This document shows, piece by piece, positions 1 through 7,233 of a DNA stretch of 45,017 nt; the stretch's first letter is position 1; every line of letters starts with the position of its first letter. Position numbers and translations under genes: made by a program. The stretch lies in assembly GCA_934589155.1 (NCBI GenBank), contig CAKTNP010000015.1, forward strand, positions 1-45,017. Direction: 5' to 3'. The stretch is from an uncultured Oscillospiraceae bacterium. Its GTDB lineage: Bacteria > Bacillota > Clostridia > Oscillospirales > Oscillospiraceae. The notes under the pieces were generated by a model that saw only the letters and a list, made by a program, of their open reading frames with translations, did no database searches and was not told the DNA's origin.

Positions 1-1
1 G

Positions 2-74
2 TGGGAACAACAGGGCTCGAACCTGTGACCCCATGCTTGTAAGGCATGTGCTCTCCCAGCTGAGCTATGCTCCC
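2..74 (-). tRNA. tRNA-Val (anticodon UAC)
   Basis: The minus strand folds into a full cloverleaf. The 7-bp acceptor stem GGGAGCA/TGTTCCC has one G-U pair, the discriminator is A, the D-arm is GCTC...GAGC, the anticodon stem CATGC/GCATG encloses loop CTTACAA, and the T-arm contains GGTTCGAGCC. The anticodon is UAC, so it reads valine GUA and probably other GUN codons. Position 1 could be the first C of an encoded CCA tail, but the window edge hides the rest. A consensus promoter lies about 35 bases upstream. More tRNA genes may follow beyond the edge. Confidence 0.95.
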
Positions 75-115
75 GACGTTCGCGGAACAGCTCTCACTGA
101 CCAGCGACGGGTCTT

Positions 116-144
116 ATTATACACAGGCACCCCCATCTTGTCAA
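116..144 (-). promoter_or_regulatory. Consensus sigma-A promoter of the tRNA-Val gene
   Basis: The minus strand reads TTGACA (144-139), a 17-base spacer, then TATAAT (121-116). This is the exact housekeeping consensus with optimal spacing, pointing at the tRNA. Transcription should start near 109, giving a leader of about 35 bases before the mature 5' end at 74. Confidence 0.9.
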
Positions 145-198
145 CCCTTTTTTTCCTTTTTTCGGGAGAAAATTTTTGAGGGCCTCGGAAGGGGCGCC

Positions 199-220
199 GG
201 AGGGGCCTTAGAGCCCCTCC
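199..220 (-). terminator. Hairpin at the end of hslO, weak terminator candidate
   Basis: GGAGGGGC (199-206) pairs with GCCCCTCC (213-220) around a 6-base loop that contains the hslO stop codon. No U-tract follows directly, so it may stabilise the 3' end more than stop transcription. Confidence 0.35.
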
Positions 221-1086
221 AGGATCCCCCGGATCTGATCCGGCGTGAAGCGGTAGACCGTATCGCAGAACTGGCAGCCGATGTCCACGTTCTCCCCGGC
301 CTCGGCGATCTCCGTCAGCTCTTTCTTCCCCAGGCTGATGAGGGTGGAGGTCACCCGCTCCCGGCTGCAGTAGCACTTATAGGCCACGGGGGTGGTCTCC
401 AGCAGCTCCAGCTCCTCCGGGCCGAAGACCGCCTTCAGGATCTCCTCCGGGGTCATGCCACGGTCCAGCATGGCCGTCACGGGCCCTGCCTTCCGGATCC
501 CCGCCTCCAAGGCGCTGATGGTTTCCTCCGGCGCGCCGGGCAGCAGCTGGATCAGATACCCCCCTGCTACCTTTACCGATTGATCCCGGTCCACCAGGAC
601 GCCCAGAGCGCAGGCCGTAGGGGTCTGCTCACTTTGGGCGAAGTAGGCCGTCACATCGTCGGCGATCTCGCCGGAGACCAGCTCCACGCTGCCCACGTAT
701 GGCTCCTTCATTTGCATGTCCCGGATCAGGGTCAGGGTGCCGTTGGTGCCCACGGCGGCGCCTACGTCCAATTTACCCGGGTATTTCTCCAAAACGGAGA
801 CCTGGGCATTCTGTACGTAACCCCGGACGTTGCCCACGGCATCGGACACGCACAAAATGGTGCCCAGAATGCCGCCGCCCCGGATCTGGAGGGTCACGGA
901 GCCGTTGTCCACCTTCTGCATATTGCCGATCATGGAAGTAGCCGTCAAAGCCCGCCCCAGGGCCGCCGTGGCGGTCGCCGTGGACTGCTGGATCTGCTGG
1001 GCCCGGCGGACGATCTCCGTGGAGCGGATGGCCACGGCCTTCACAAAGCCGTCCCGGCTCATGGCACGGACGATATAATCACTCAT
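208..1086 (-). CDS. hslO: Hsp33 redox-regulated chaperone
   Basis: This 292-residue protein has the length and layout of Hsp33, a cytoplasmic holdase that oxidative stress activates. An N-terminal chaperone core is followed by a C-terminal redox switch with four zinc-binding cysteines: CYC at about 238-240 and CQFC at about 271-274. The CxC...CxxC spacing is the family signature. In the known family, oxidation releases zinc, forms two disulfides and exposes the client-binding surface. The start ATG at 1086 has only a weak ribosome-binding site. It lies 33 bases downstream of the methyltransferase gene and is probably cotranscribed with it and the YerC-type gene. Assignment is secure; operon membership is inferred from spacing. 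Confidence 0.95.
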   Translation of the reverse strand: MSDYIVRAMSRDGFVKAVAIRSTEIVRRAQQIQQSTATATAALGRALTATSMIGNMQKVDNGSVTLQIRGGGILGTILCVSDAVGNVRGYVQNAQVSVLEKYPGKLDVGAAVGTNGTLTLIRDMQMKEPYVGSVELVSGEIADDVTAYFAQSEQTPTACALGVLVDRDQSVKVAGGYLIQLLPGAPEETISALEAGIRKAGPVTAMLDRGMTPEEILKAVFGPEELELLETTPVAYKCYCSRERVTSTLISLGKKELTEIAEAGENVDIGCQFCDTVYRFTPDQIRGILEGL

Positions 1087-1119
1087 GGTTCTTTCTCGCT
1101 TTCTGTCAAACTGGGCGCG

Positions 1120-1860
1120 CTAGTCCTTGACCGCCCGGAAAAAGACCCGCTGCTCGCCGGGCGCCGGCGGCTCCGGCCGCAGGTCCCCGAACAGATCGAT
1201 CCGGGAAAAGCCCGCCTGCCGGAGATACTGCGTCAGTTCCTCCAGGGAATAGGCGTACTCCCGGTGCTCCTCAAAGCTGCGCTCCCACAGGTCCTCCCGG
1301 CGCTGGAACAGGTCCATGCCGTAGGAGCAGATATTCTCGGTCTCGTCAAACTCCCCCCGCCAGACGCAGTACACGTCCTCATCCTCGTCCAAAAACACCT
1401 GGCCGTCCATAGCCCGGAGCTTTTCCGGGGTGTTCACGTCGAAGAGAAGCACGCCGCCGGGGTTCAGGTTCTCATAGGCCCGGCGCAGGGTCGCACGGCA
1501 GTCCCGAGGGTCCGTCACGTAATTGAGGCTGTCCAGGCAGCTGAGGATCCAGTCCACCGGCTCCGGCAGGTCCAGCTCCGCCATGGACTGGCAGACGAAC
1601 ACGGGAGGCTCCGGCAGGTCCATGCACTTTTCCCAAGCCTGGGTCAGCATATCCTCCGACAGGTCCACGCCGGTGACCCGGTAGCCATGCTGCGCCAAAA
1701 GGGCCGCCATGGAGCCGGTGCCGCAGCCCAGGTCCACCACGGTCCTGGGCCTGGCGCCCACGTCGGAAAGCAGGGCCTCGTAAAAGGTCAGGACCTTCTC
1801 ATAGGGCACATCCCAGGTCAGGCGGTCGTAGCAATCCGCCAGGGCTTCGTACTGGCTCAT
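1120..1860 (-). CDS. Class I SAM-dependent methyltransferase, substrate unknown
   Basis: A 246-residue Rossmann-fold methyltransferase. The SAM-binding motif I, VVDLGCGTGSMAALL, is at about residues 41-55, followed by the acidic end of beta-2 (GVDLSEDML). The middle (DVNTPEKLRAMDG) and C-terminal half resemble the general Methyltransf_25/YodH-like group rather than a defined RNA or protein methylase. Nothing in the sequence fixes the substrate. Its ATG overlaps the TGA of the upstream YerC-type gene in an ATGA arrangement, so translation is probably coupled. hslO follows. Confidence 0.85.
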   Translation of the reverse strand: MSQYEALADCYDRLTWDVPYEKVLTFYEALLSDVGARPRTVVDLGCGTGSMAALLAQHGYRVTGVDLSEDMLTQAWEKCMDLPEPPVFVCQSMAELDLPEPVDWILSCLDSLNYVTDPRDCRATLRRAYENLNPGGVLLFDVNTPEKLRAMDGQVFLDEDEDVYCVWRGEFDETENICSYGMDLFQRREDLWERSFEEHREYAYSLEELTQYLRQAGFSRIDLFGDLRPEPPAPGEQRVFFRAVKD

Positions 1861-2162
1861 TCCTCGTCGTCCTTCATCCGGTCCAGGACCATATGGTAGC
1901 CCTCGGCGCCGTAGCCGTAGTTCAGGAACCGGTTCACCCGGCTCACGGTGGCGCTGCTGGCGCCGGTGCGCTCCTCGATCTCGGCGTAAATGACACCCTC
2001 GTCCAGGAGCCGGGCCACCTCAAAGCGCTGCTCCATGGCCAGCATCTCCGGCACGGTGCACAGGTCCGTCAGGAAAGCGTAGACCTCGTCCCGGTTCTTT
2101 AGCTTCAGGAAGGCGTCGTACAGCAGGCTGTTGGGATTGGATTGTTTTCCCCTGGTATTCAT
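1857..2162 (-). CDS. YerC/YecD-type TrpR-like DNA-binding protein
   Basis: A 101-residue helical protein of the YerC/YecD family, related to the tryptophan repressor fold. The core pattern is visible: an acidic N-terminal helix (FLTDLCTVPEMLAMEQRFEVA) broken by a leucine segment, then a helix-turn-helix with the family phrase RTGASSATVSRVNRFL at about residues 67-82 and a C-terminal NYGYGAEGY. The start at 2162 is chosen because GGAGGT sits 7 bases ahead of it; the upstream in-frame ATG at 2180 has no such site. The regulated target is unknown. It lies about 100 bases downstream of ftsZ, behind a hairpin, and heads a small unit with the methyltransferase and hslO. I see no convincing promoter in the gap. 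Confidence 0.85.
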   Translation of the reverse strand: MNTRGKQSNPNSLLYDAFLKLKNRDEVYAFLTDLCTVPEMLAMEQRFEVARLLDEGVIYAEIEERTGASSATVSRVNRFLNYGYGAEGYHMVLDRMKDDEE

Positions 2163-2225
2163 TGTCGTACCTCCAGGCATTTCAATTATTTATTCTTTTA
2201 GTAAGTAAAATTGGGCAAGCGAACA

Positions 2226-2250
2226 ACAGCCGGGCCCGAGGCCCGGCTGT
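2226..2250 (-). terminator. Terminator hairpin after ftsZ
   Basis: An 11-bp perfect stem, ACAGCCGGGCC with GGCCCGGCTGT, closes a 3-base loop 14 bases after the ftsZ stop. The sequence beyond (TGTTCGCTTG) is only mildly T-rich, so some readthrough into the downstream YerC-type gene is likely. Confidence 0.6.
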
Positions 2251-2263
2251 AATCGTTCCGAAA

Positions 2264-3343
2264 TCAGCGGCGGAAGATCTTAAAGACCTCGTCAATGTCG
2301 TCCACGTCACTGGAGGGAGCGGCAGGCGCGGCCTTGGCCTTCTCCCCGGCGGCAGAATAGGCGCCGGTCTTGGCGGAATCCTGCTGGGCCTGGGCATCGA
2401 AGCCGGTGGCAATGACGGTGACCCGCATCTCATCCTCAAAGGCGTCGGAATAGGTGGCGCCGAAGATGATGTTGGCATCGGGGTTGGCGGCCTCCATTAC
2501 GATATTGGCAGCAGTCTCCACATCGTCCAGGGTCAGCTCCGGGGAGCCGGTGACGTTGATGAGGATGCCGGTAGCGCCGTTGATGGAAGTCTCCAGCAGG
2601 GGGCTGGCCACGGCGGCCATGGCGGCCTGCTCGGCCTTCTCCCGGCCGCTGGCGACGCCCACGCCCATGTGGGCCCTGCCCGCGTTCTTCATGATGGCGG
2701 ACACGTCGGCAAAGTCCTGGTTGATGATGACCCGGTCGGAGTAGCCCACCAGCTCGGCAATGGAGGTCACGGCCTGCTTCAGCACGTCGTCGGCGATGCC
2801 GAATGCGTTGGCGAAGGTGATCTTCTGGTCGGTGACGTATTTCAGCCGGTCGTTGGGGATGATAATCAGGGAATCCACCTTATCGGACAGGGCGGCGATG
2901 CCCTCGTTGGCCTTGCGCATCCGGTTGGCACCCTCGAACTTAAAGGGGGTGGTGACCACGCCCACGGTAAGGATCCCGGCCTCATGGGCCAGGTCCGCCA
3001 CGATGGGAGCCGCACCGGTGCCGGTGCCGCCGCCCATGCCGGCGGTGATGAATACCATGTCAGCGCCCTCCAGAGCCTTGGAAATGGCGGCCCGGGACTC
3101 CTCCGCAGACTTCTGGCCGATCTCCGGCTTGGAGCCGGCACCCATGCCGCCGGTCAGCTTCTCGCCGATCTGGAGCTTGTTGGGGCACTTCGATTTATTG
3201 AGGTCCTGCTTATCTGTGTTGACCACCAGGAACTCTACGCCGTCCACGCCGGACTCGATCATGCGGTTGACAACGTTGTTGCCGCCGCCGCCGACGCCGA
3301 TGACCTTAATATTAACAACCTTTTCTGGATACAACTCGGACAT
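2264..3343 (-). CDS. ftsZ: Cell division GTPase FtsZ
   Basis: A 359-residue tubulin homologue that forms the cytokinetic Z-ring. The GTP-binding glycine patch GVGGGGNN (16-23) and the tubulin signature GGGTGTG (104-110) are intact, and the T7-loop region with its catalytic acidic residues is present in a normal-length core. The C-terminus is a short acidic linker ending DDIDEVFKIFRR, a divergent form of the usual DIPxFLR partner-binding peptide. The start at 3343 is set by GGAGGAG 5 bases upstream and by the conserved N-terminus; frames further upstream run through the leader. It is the last dcw gene and has its own promoter, so it can be expressed apart from the wall genes. Confidence 0.98.
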   Translation of the reverse strand: MSELYPEKVVNIKVIGVGGGGNNVVNRMIESGVDGVEFLVVNTDKQDLNKSKCPNKLQIGEKLTGGMGAGSKPEIGQKSAEESRAAISKALEGADMVFITAGMGGGTGTGAAPIVADLAHEAGILTVGVVTTPFKFEGANRMRKANEGIAALSDKVDSLIIIPNDRLKYVTDQKITFANAFGIADDVLKQAVTSIAELVGYSDRVIINQDFADVSAIMKNAGRAHMGVGVASGREKAEQAAMAAVASPLLETSINGATGILINVTGSPELTLDDVETAANIVMEAANPDANIIFGATYSDAFEDEMRVTVIATGFDAQAQQDSAKTGAYSAAGEKAKAAPAAPSSDVDDIDEVFKIFRR

Positions 3344-3367
3344 ATGCTCTCCTCCTATGTATATTGA

Positions 3368-3382
3368 TTTACCAATGGTAAA
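3368..3382. repeat. Inverted repeat in the ftsZ leader
   Basis: TTTACC (3368-3373) and GGTAAA (3377-3382) form a perfect inverted repeat around 3 bases. It lies between the predicted ftsZ transcription start and the ribosome-binding site. It could be a protein operator or a small RNA hairpin; the sequence does not decide. Confidence 0.55.
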
Positions 3383-3408
3383 CGGTACAGTCACACCTAT
3401 ACTCATTC

Positions 3409-3437
3409 ATTCTACCGTGAAAACCTTCTGAGGTCAA
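3409..3437 (-). promoter_or_regulatory. Sigma-A promoter of ftsZ
   Basis: TTGACC (3437-3432), a 17-base spacer and TAGAAT (3414-3409) on the minus strand, one mismatch per hexamer. It sits between ftsQ and ftsZ and predicts a leader of about 60 bases carrying the inverted repeat at 3368-3382. Confidence 0.8.
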
Positions 3438-3486
3438 TAGAATTTCTGGTTTTTTGTCAAAATATTTCAAAATTCCCCATTTCCGG

Positions 3487-4722
3487 TCATTCCTCGGGGA
3501 CGGTATCCGCCGCGGTTTCCGGGGTGGTTTCCTCCGGGGACTCGGTCTCCCGGGGGATAAAACGGGCCTCCTCGGTGCCGTCAAAGGTCACATCCAGGGT
3601 GCCGATCTGGTAGTCGGCGATCTGGGTCAGGGCCTTTGCCATATAGTTGACCTTATAGGTGAGATCTTCGGGCTGGCCCAGGTGAATTTCCAGCCGGTCC
3701 TCATACCGGAGGGTGATGCTGTACAGGAAGGTCACGTCCACCTGGCGGATCTCGCCCATGAGGTTATTGGCCTCCAGGGCCTTCAGGATCTCCTGGACCG
3801 TCTCCACCCGGGTCTTGGTGGAACCGGCGGCCGTCGTCTCGCCGGGGACCGTGGTCTCGGTCTGCGCCGTCTGTTCCGTGGGCTCCGTGGTCTCGGCGGC
3901 CCCCTCCGTGGTCTCCGGCACCGTCTCCGTAGGAGCAACGTTTTCCATGGGGGTGATCAGGCTGCCCACCTGGGGATCCGCGATCACAAGGCCCACCACC
4001 TGGGTATGGTTTTGGGCCTCGGCCTGGCTCACGCCCTCTACCAGCTTGCAGCCGGAGTCCATGAGCCACCAGCGGCCCTCCGTATCCTCTACGGCGTAGG
4101 TCACCGCCAGCTCAACGATACTAATATTGACCGTATCCGGCAGTTTTATACCGATCTGCACCTCTTTCACATAGGGCAGGGCGGAAAGAATGTTATTTGC
4201 CTTCTTGTTCCGGCTCAGGCCCAGCAGGCTCTCCCCCCGCTGGATACCGGAAGCCTCCAGCACCGCCTCCGGCGTGTATTTCTCCGTGCCGGAAATGGCG
4301 ATCCTGCCCACCTTAAAGAAGATGGAGAAGCACAGCATCACCGCCAGCACCACCGCCAGGGTGGCCGCCAGCTTCCAATAAAAGGTCCTGCGGACAAAGG
4401 GCTTGGGGTCGCTCCAGTGGACCTGCGTCTCCGGATCCCGGCTCCGCCGACGGGTACGGCGGGTCCGGGCCGTCTGGGCCCGGGACTGGTCGGAGGCCGC
4501 CTTGGGGGCACCGGTCCTCCGGGTCCGCCGGGCCTTTCCGCCGGTCCGACGGTCCGCCGGGCGGGAAGCCCGGACGGCTTCCCCGGAATTCTTCCGGCGG
4601 CTGCCGTTATCCAGGCTGGGCCGCTGCCGCCGGGCGTTCCGATTCTGAAGCTCCCGCTGGGTCCGGGGACGCCGGTCCCCGTATTGTTCCCGGTCCTGCC
4701 GGTTTCGTTCTTCCTGATCCAT
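3487..4722 (-). CDS. ftsQ: Cell division protein FtsQ/DivIB with POTRA domain
   Basis: A 411-residue bitopic divisome protein. An Arg-rich cytoplasmic tail fills residues 1-115 and one membrane helix lies at about 117-137. Next comes a POTRA segment (VGRIAISGTEKYTPEAVLEA onward, 138-205), then the beta domain. The beta domain is interrupted at about 263-303 by a Thr/Glu-rich low-complexity insert, and the protein ends in a second acidic tail. DivIB/FtsQ holds the FtsL-FtsW-PBP septal complex together. The start at 4722 has GGAGG 6 bases upstream and lies inside murA, giving a 116-base out-of-frame overlap. Identity is strong from POTRA plus position; the insert is unusual. Confidence 0.9.
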   Translation of the reverse strand: MDQEERNRQDREQYGDRRPRTQRELQNRNARRQRPSLDNGSRRKNSGEAVRASRPADRRTGGKARRTRRTGAPKAASDQSRAQTARTRRTRRRSRDPETQVHWSDPKPFVRRTFYWKLAATLAVVLAVMLCFSIFFKVGRIAISGTEKYTPEAVLEASGIQRGESLLGLSRNKKANNILSALPYVKEVQIGIKLPDTVNISIVELAVTYAVEDTEGRWWLMDSGCKLVEGVSQAEAQNHTQVVGLVIADPQVGSLITPMENVAPTETVPETTEGAAETTEPTEQTAQTETTVPGETTAAGSTKTRVETVQEILKALEANNLMGEIRQVDVTFLYSITLRYEDRLEIHLGQPEDLTYKVNYMAKALTQIADYQIGTLDVTFDGTEEARFIPRETESPEETTPETAADTVPEE

Positions 4723-6004
4723 TTTGATCCTCCAGGGCAGCTTGATCTGCCTCTTGTTCTTCCGTGACGTGGATCTCCGCCCCCAGGGCCCGGAGCTTCT
4801 CCGGCAGGGACTCATAGCCCCGCAGGATATGCTCCACCCGGCCCACCCGGCTGGTTCCCTGGGCTCCCAGGGCCGCCACCACCATGGCGGCGCCGCCCCG
4901 GAGATCCGTGGCCTCCATCCGGGCGCCGTGAAGGGACTTTACCCCGGACACGGCGGCGATGGAGCCGCAGACTCCGATGTTTCCCCCCAGGGCCCGCAGG
5001 GCGGGCACATGACGGAAACGGTCGGAGAAAATATTCTCTTCAAATACGGTGGTCCCCCGGGCCCGGAGCAGCGCCCCCATGAGAGGCGCCTGGGCGTCGG
5101 TGGGAAAGGCGGGATAGGGCCCCGTGCGCACCGGTGGGATGCCGGTCAGGTCCCCCGCCGCCACGGAGATATGATCCGGCCCCTTCCGCAGGGCGCAGCC
5201 CGCGGCGGACAGGGCCCGGAGGACCTCCGTCAAATGGGTATGATCCGTGCCCCGCAGCAGGGCCTCCCCACCGGCGGCGGCCACGGCGCAGAGATAAGTA
5301 GCGGTCTCGATCCGGTCCGGGATCACCCGGTGCCGGGTGCCCCGAAGGGGGCCGCCCTCAATCTGGACCATGCCGGTGCCGGCGCCGTAGACCCGGCCCC
5401 CGCCTCCCCGAAGGAAGGCCGCCAGGTCCCCGATCTCCGGCTCCCGGGCCACGTTGAACAGGGTCACGGTCTCCCCCGCCCCCATGGCGGCCAGCATGAG
5501 ATTCTCCGTGGCGCCTACGCTGGGGAAGGGCAGGGTCACGGTGCAGCCCCGGAGCTTTTTCGCCCGGCAGATCAGCTCGTCGCCCTGCCACTGAAGCTCC
5601 GCCCCCATGGCCCGCAGGCCCATCAGGTGCAGGTCGATGGGCCGGGCCCCCAGGGCGCAGCCTCCCGGCGCGTAAAGCCGGCAGGCACCCATCCGGGCAA
5701 GCAAAGGGCCCAGAAACAGCACGGAGGACCGCATTTTTCCCATAAGCTCTCTGGGAATATCGTAGCGGTTTACCCCCCAGCTGTCAACAAAAATATCATG
5801 ACCTTCCCGCTCCACCTGGCAGCCCAGATGCCGCAGGATCGCCACCGCCGCGTCCACATCGGACAGCCGGGGGCAGTTATGCAGCACGCAGGGCCCACGG
5901 AACAGTACCGTAGAGGCCAGCAGGGGCAGGACGCTGTTCTTCGCGCCGGAGATTCGGATCTCCCCGGACAGCCTGCGGCCGCCCGATATGTCAAATACCG
6001 CCAA
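4607..6004 (-). CDS. murA: UDP-N-acetylglucosamine 1-carboxyvinyltransferase
   Basis: MurA transfers enolpyruvate from PEP to UDP-GlcNAc, the first committed step of peptidoglycan synthesis. The catalytic loop GGCALGARPID carries Cys116 (Cys115 in E. coli), so a fosfomycin-sensitive type is expected. The N-terminus ISGGRRLSGEIRISGAKN and the late RGYESLPEKLRALGA are typical. I chose the TTG at 6004 because GGGAGGAG lies 8 bases upstream and the protein then begins as the family does; an ATG at 6043 would add 13 atypical residues. At 465 residues it is about 45 longer than usual. The extra hydrophilic tail is encoded by DNA that also encodes the FtsQ N-terminus. Confidence 0.93.
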   Translation of the reverse strand: MAVFDISGGRRLSGEIRISGAKNSVLPLLASTVLFRGPCVLHNCPRLSDVDAAVAILRHLGCQVEREGHDIFVDSWGVNRYDIPRELMGKMRSSVLFLGPLLARMGACRLYAPGGCALGARPIDLHLMGLRAMGAELQWQGDELICRAKKLRGCTVTLPFPSVGATENLMLAAMGAGETVTLFNVAREPEIGDLAAFLRGGGGRVYGAGTGMVQIEGGPLRGTRHRVIPDRIETATYLCAVAAAGGEALLRGTDHTHLTEVLRALSAAGCALRKGPDHISVAAGDLTGIPPVRTGPYPAFPTDAQAPLMGALLRARGTTVFEENIFSDRFRHVPALRALGGNIGVCGSIAAVSGVKSLHGARMEATDLRGGAAMVVAALGAQGTSRVGRVEHILRGYESLPEKLRALGAEIHVTEEQEADQAALEDQNGSGRTKPAGPGTIRGPASPDPAGASESERPAAAAQPG

Positions 6005-6063
6005 TCCAACCGCTCCTCCCGCAGATTCAGGGTTTTGGCCCATCCTATGCGGTGGGGGTCTCT

Positions 6064-6084
6064 CGGGTGTACCGGCGGTACCCG
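6064..6084 (-). other. Hairpin between murG and murA
   Basis: Just after the murG stop, CGGGTACC and GGTAC-A-CCCG pair around a 3-base loop with one bulged base. No U-tract follows. It may mark an RNA processing or pausing point in the 81-base murG-murA gap, which is otherwise empty except for the murA ribosome-binding site. Confidence 0.4.
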
Positions 6085-6085
6085 C

Positions 6086-7210
6086 TTATTTTGTCTTGGC
6101 CAGGCGGAGGACCACATCGCAGATCCGCTCCGCCGAGTCCACCACCGCCAGGTCCAGAAGGGCCCGGCGCATGGACATCCGCCGCTCCGGATCCCGGAGC
6201 AGGCTGTCCGCCGCGGCATACAGGGTCTCCGGCGTGCAGTCCTTTTCATGGATCACCACGGCGGCGCCCCGGTCCGCCAGGATCTTGGCGTTTTTCTCCT
6301 GGTGGTTGTTGGTCACATTGGGAGAGGGTACGATGATACAGGGGGTGCCGGAGGCGGCGATCTCATTGAGGGTGGAGGCTCCGGCCCGGCCGATGACCAG
6401 GTCCGCCGCCGCCATCATGGTGGGCATATCGTAAATGTACTCCCGCATGTCGATATTGGGGTGCTCGCTCAGGTCCACGCCCTGGTCCTTCACATACTCC
6501 GGCATCCACTTCCAGCCGAAGGAGCCGGTGGCATGGACGTGCTGGTATCGGTCCTCTTTGGATTCCAGCTTGAAAAAGCCGGCGATGATCTTATTCATCT
6601 CCCGGGCGCCCAGGCTGCCCCAGGCCGACAGGATCATGGGCCGGTCGTCCAGGCCCAGAGCCTTCCTGGCCTCCGCCTGCTTGGTGTAGATGAACTCCTG
6701 GCGCACGGGCATGCCCACCACCTCCACCCGCTCGGGGTGGCGGTATTGGTCCCGGCTCTCGGCAAAGGACACAAGGATCTTATCCGCCGTCCCCGCCACC
6801 AGCTTTGTGGTCAGGCCCGGCACGGCGTTGGATTCGTGGACGCAGGTGGGGATCCCCAGCTTTGCCCCCTCATGGAGCATGGCAAAGCTGGCGTAGCCCC
6901 CGGTACCCACGATCACGTCAGGGCGCTCCCTTCGGATGATGGCCCGGGCCCGGGACAGGGCCTTGGCGATCCGCACCGCGCCCCGCACATTGTGCCACAG
7001 GGCCTGGGGCGCAAGGCCCCGGCTGAAGCTGGCCATCCGCAGGGTCTCGATGGGATAGCCCGCCTTGGGCACCAGATCGCACTCCATGCCGCCCTCTCCG
7101 CCGACGAAGAGAATCTCACATTCCGGCCGCCGCTCCCGCAGCACATTGGCCACGGCAATGGCGGGGTTGATATGGCCCCCGGTGCCGCCGCAGGTAAAGA
7201 TCACTTTCAT
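6086..7210 (-). CDS. murG: Lipid II synthase MurG (GT28 glycosyltransferase)
   Basis: MurG adds GlcNAc from UDP-GlcNAc to lipid I at the inner face of the membrane, making lipid II. The 374-residue protein opens with the membrane-proximal G-loop CGGTGGHINPA (about 7-17). It has the C-terminal nucleotide-sugar pocket, recognisable in GRAGASTLNEIAASGTPCIIVP (split by a proline-rich turn), followed by the QEKNA motif. The start at 7210 is fixed by AGGAGA 7 bases upstream. It follows ftsW by 23 bases, in the usual dcw order. Confidence 0.96.
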   Translation of the reverse strand: MKVIFTCGGTGGHINPAIAVANVLRERRPECEILFVGGEGGMECDLVPKAGYPIETLRMASFSRGLAPQALWHNVRGAVRIAKALSRARAIIRRERPDVIVGTGGYASFAMLHEGAKLGIPTCVHESNAVPGLTTKLVAGTADKILVSFAESRDQYRHPERVEVVGMPVRQEFIYTKQAEARKALGLDDRPMILSAWGSLGAREMNKIIAGFFKLESKEDRYQHVHATGSFGWKWMPEYVKDQGVDLSEHPNIDMREYIYDMPTMMAAADLVIGRAGASTLNEIAASGTPCIIVPSPNVTNNHQEKNAKILADRGAAVVIHEKDCTPETLYAAADSLLRDPERRMSMRRALLDLAVVDSAERICDVVLRLAKTK

Positions 7211-7233
7211 GTTCCGGTCTCCTTTCCCGGGGC

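Noticed and set aside
67..1899. A 610-codon open frame on the plus strand across hslO and the methyltransferase
   Set aside because: It lies opposite two clearly conserved genes, has Gly/His/Gln-biased composition and no ribosome-binding site. GC-rich codon bias creates such antisense frames throughout the window.
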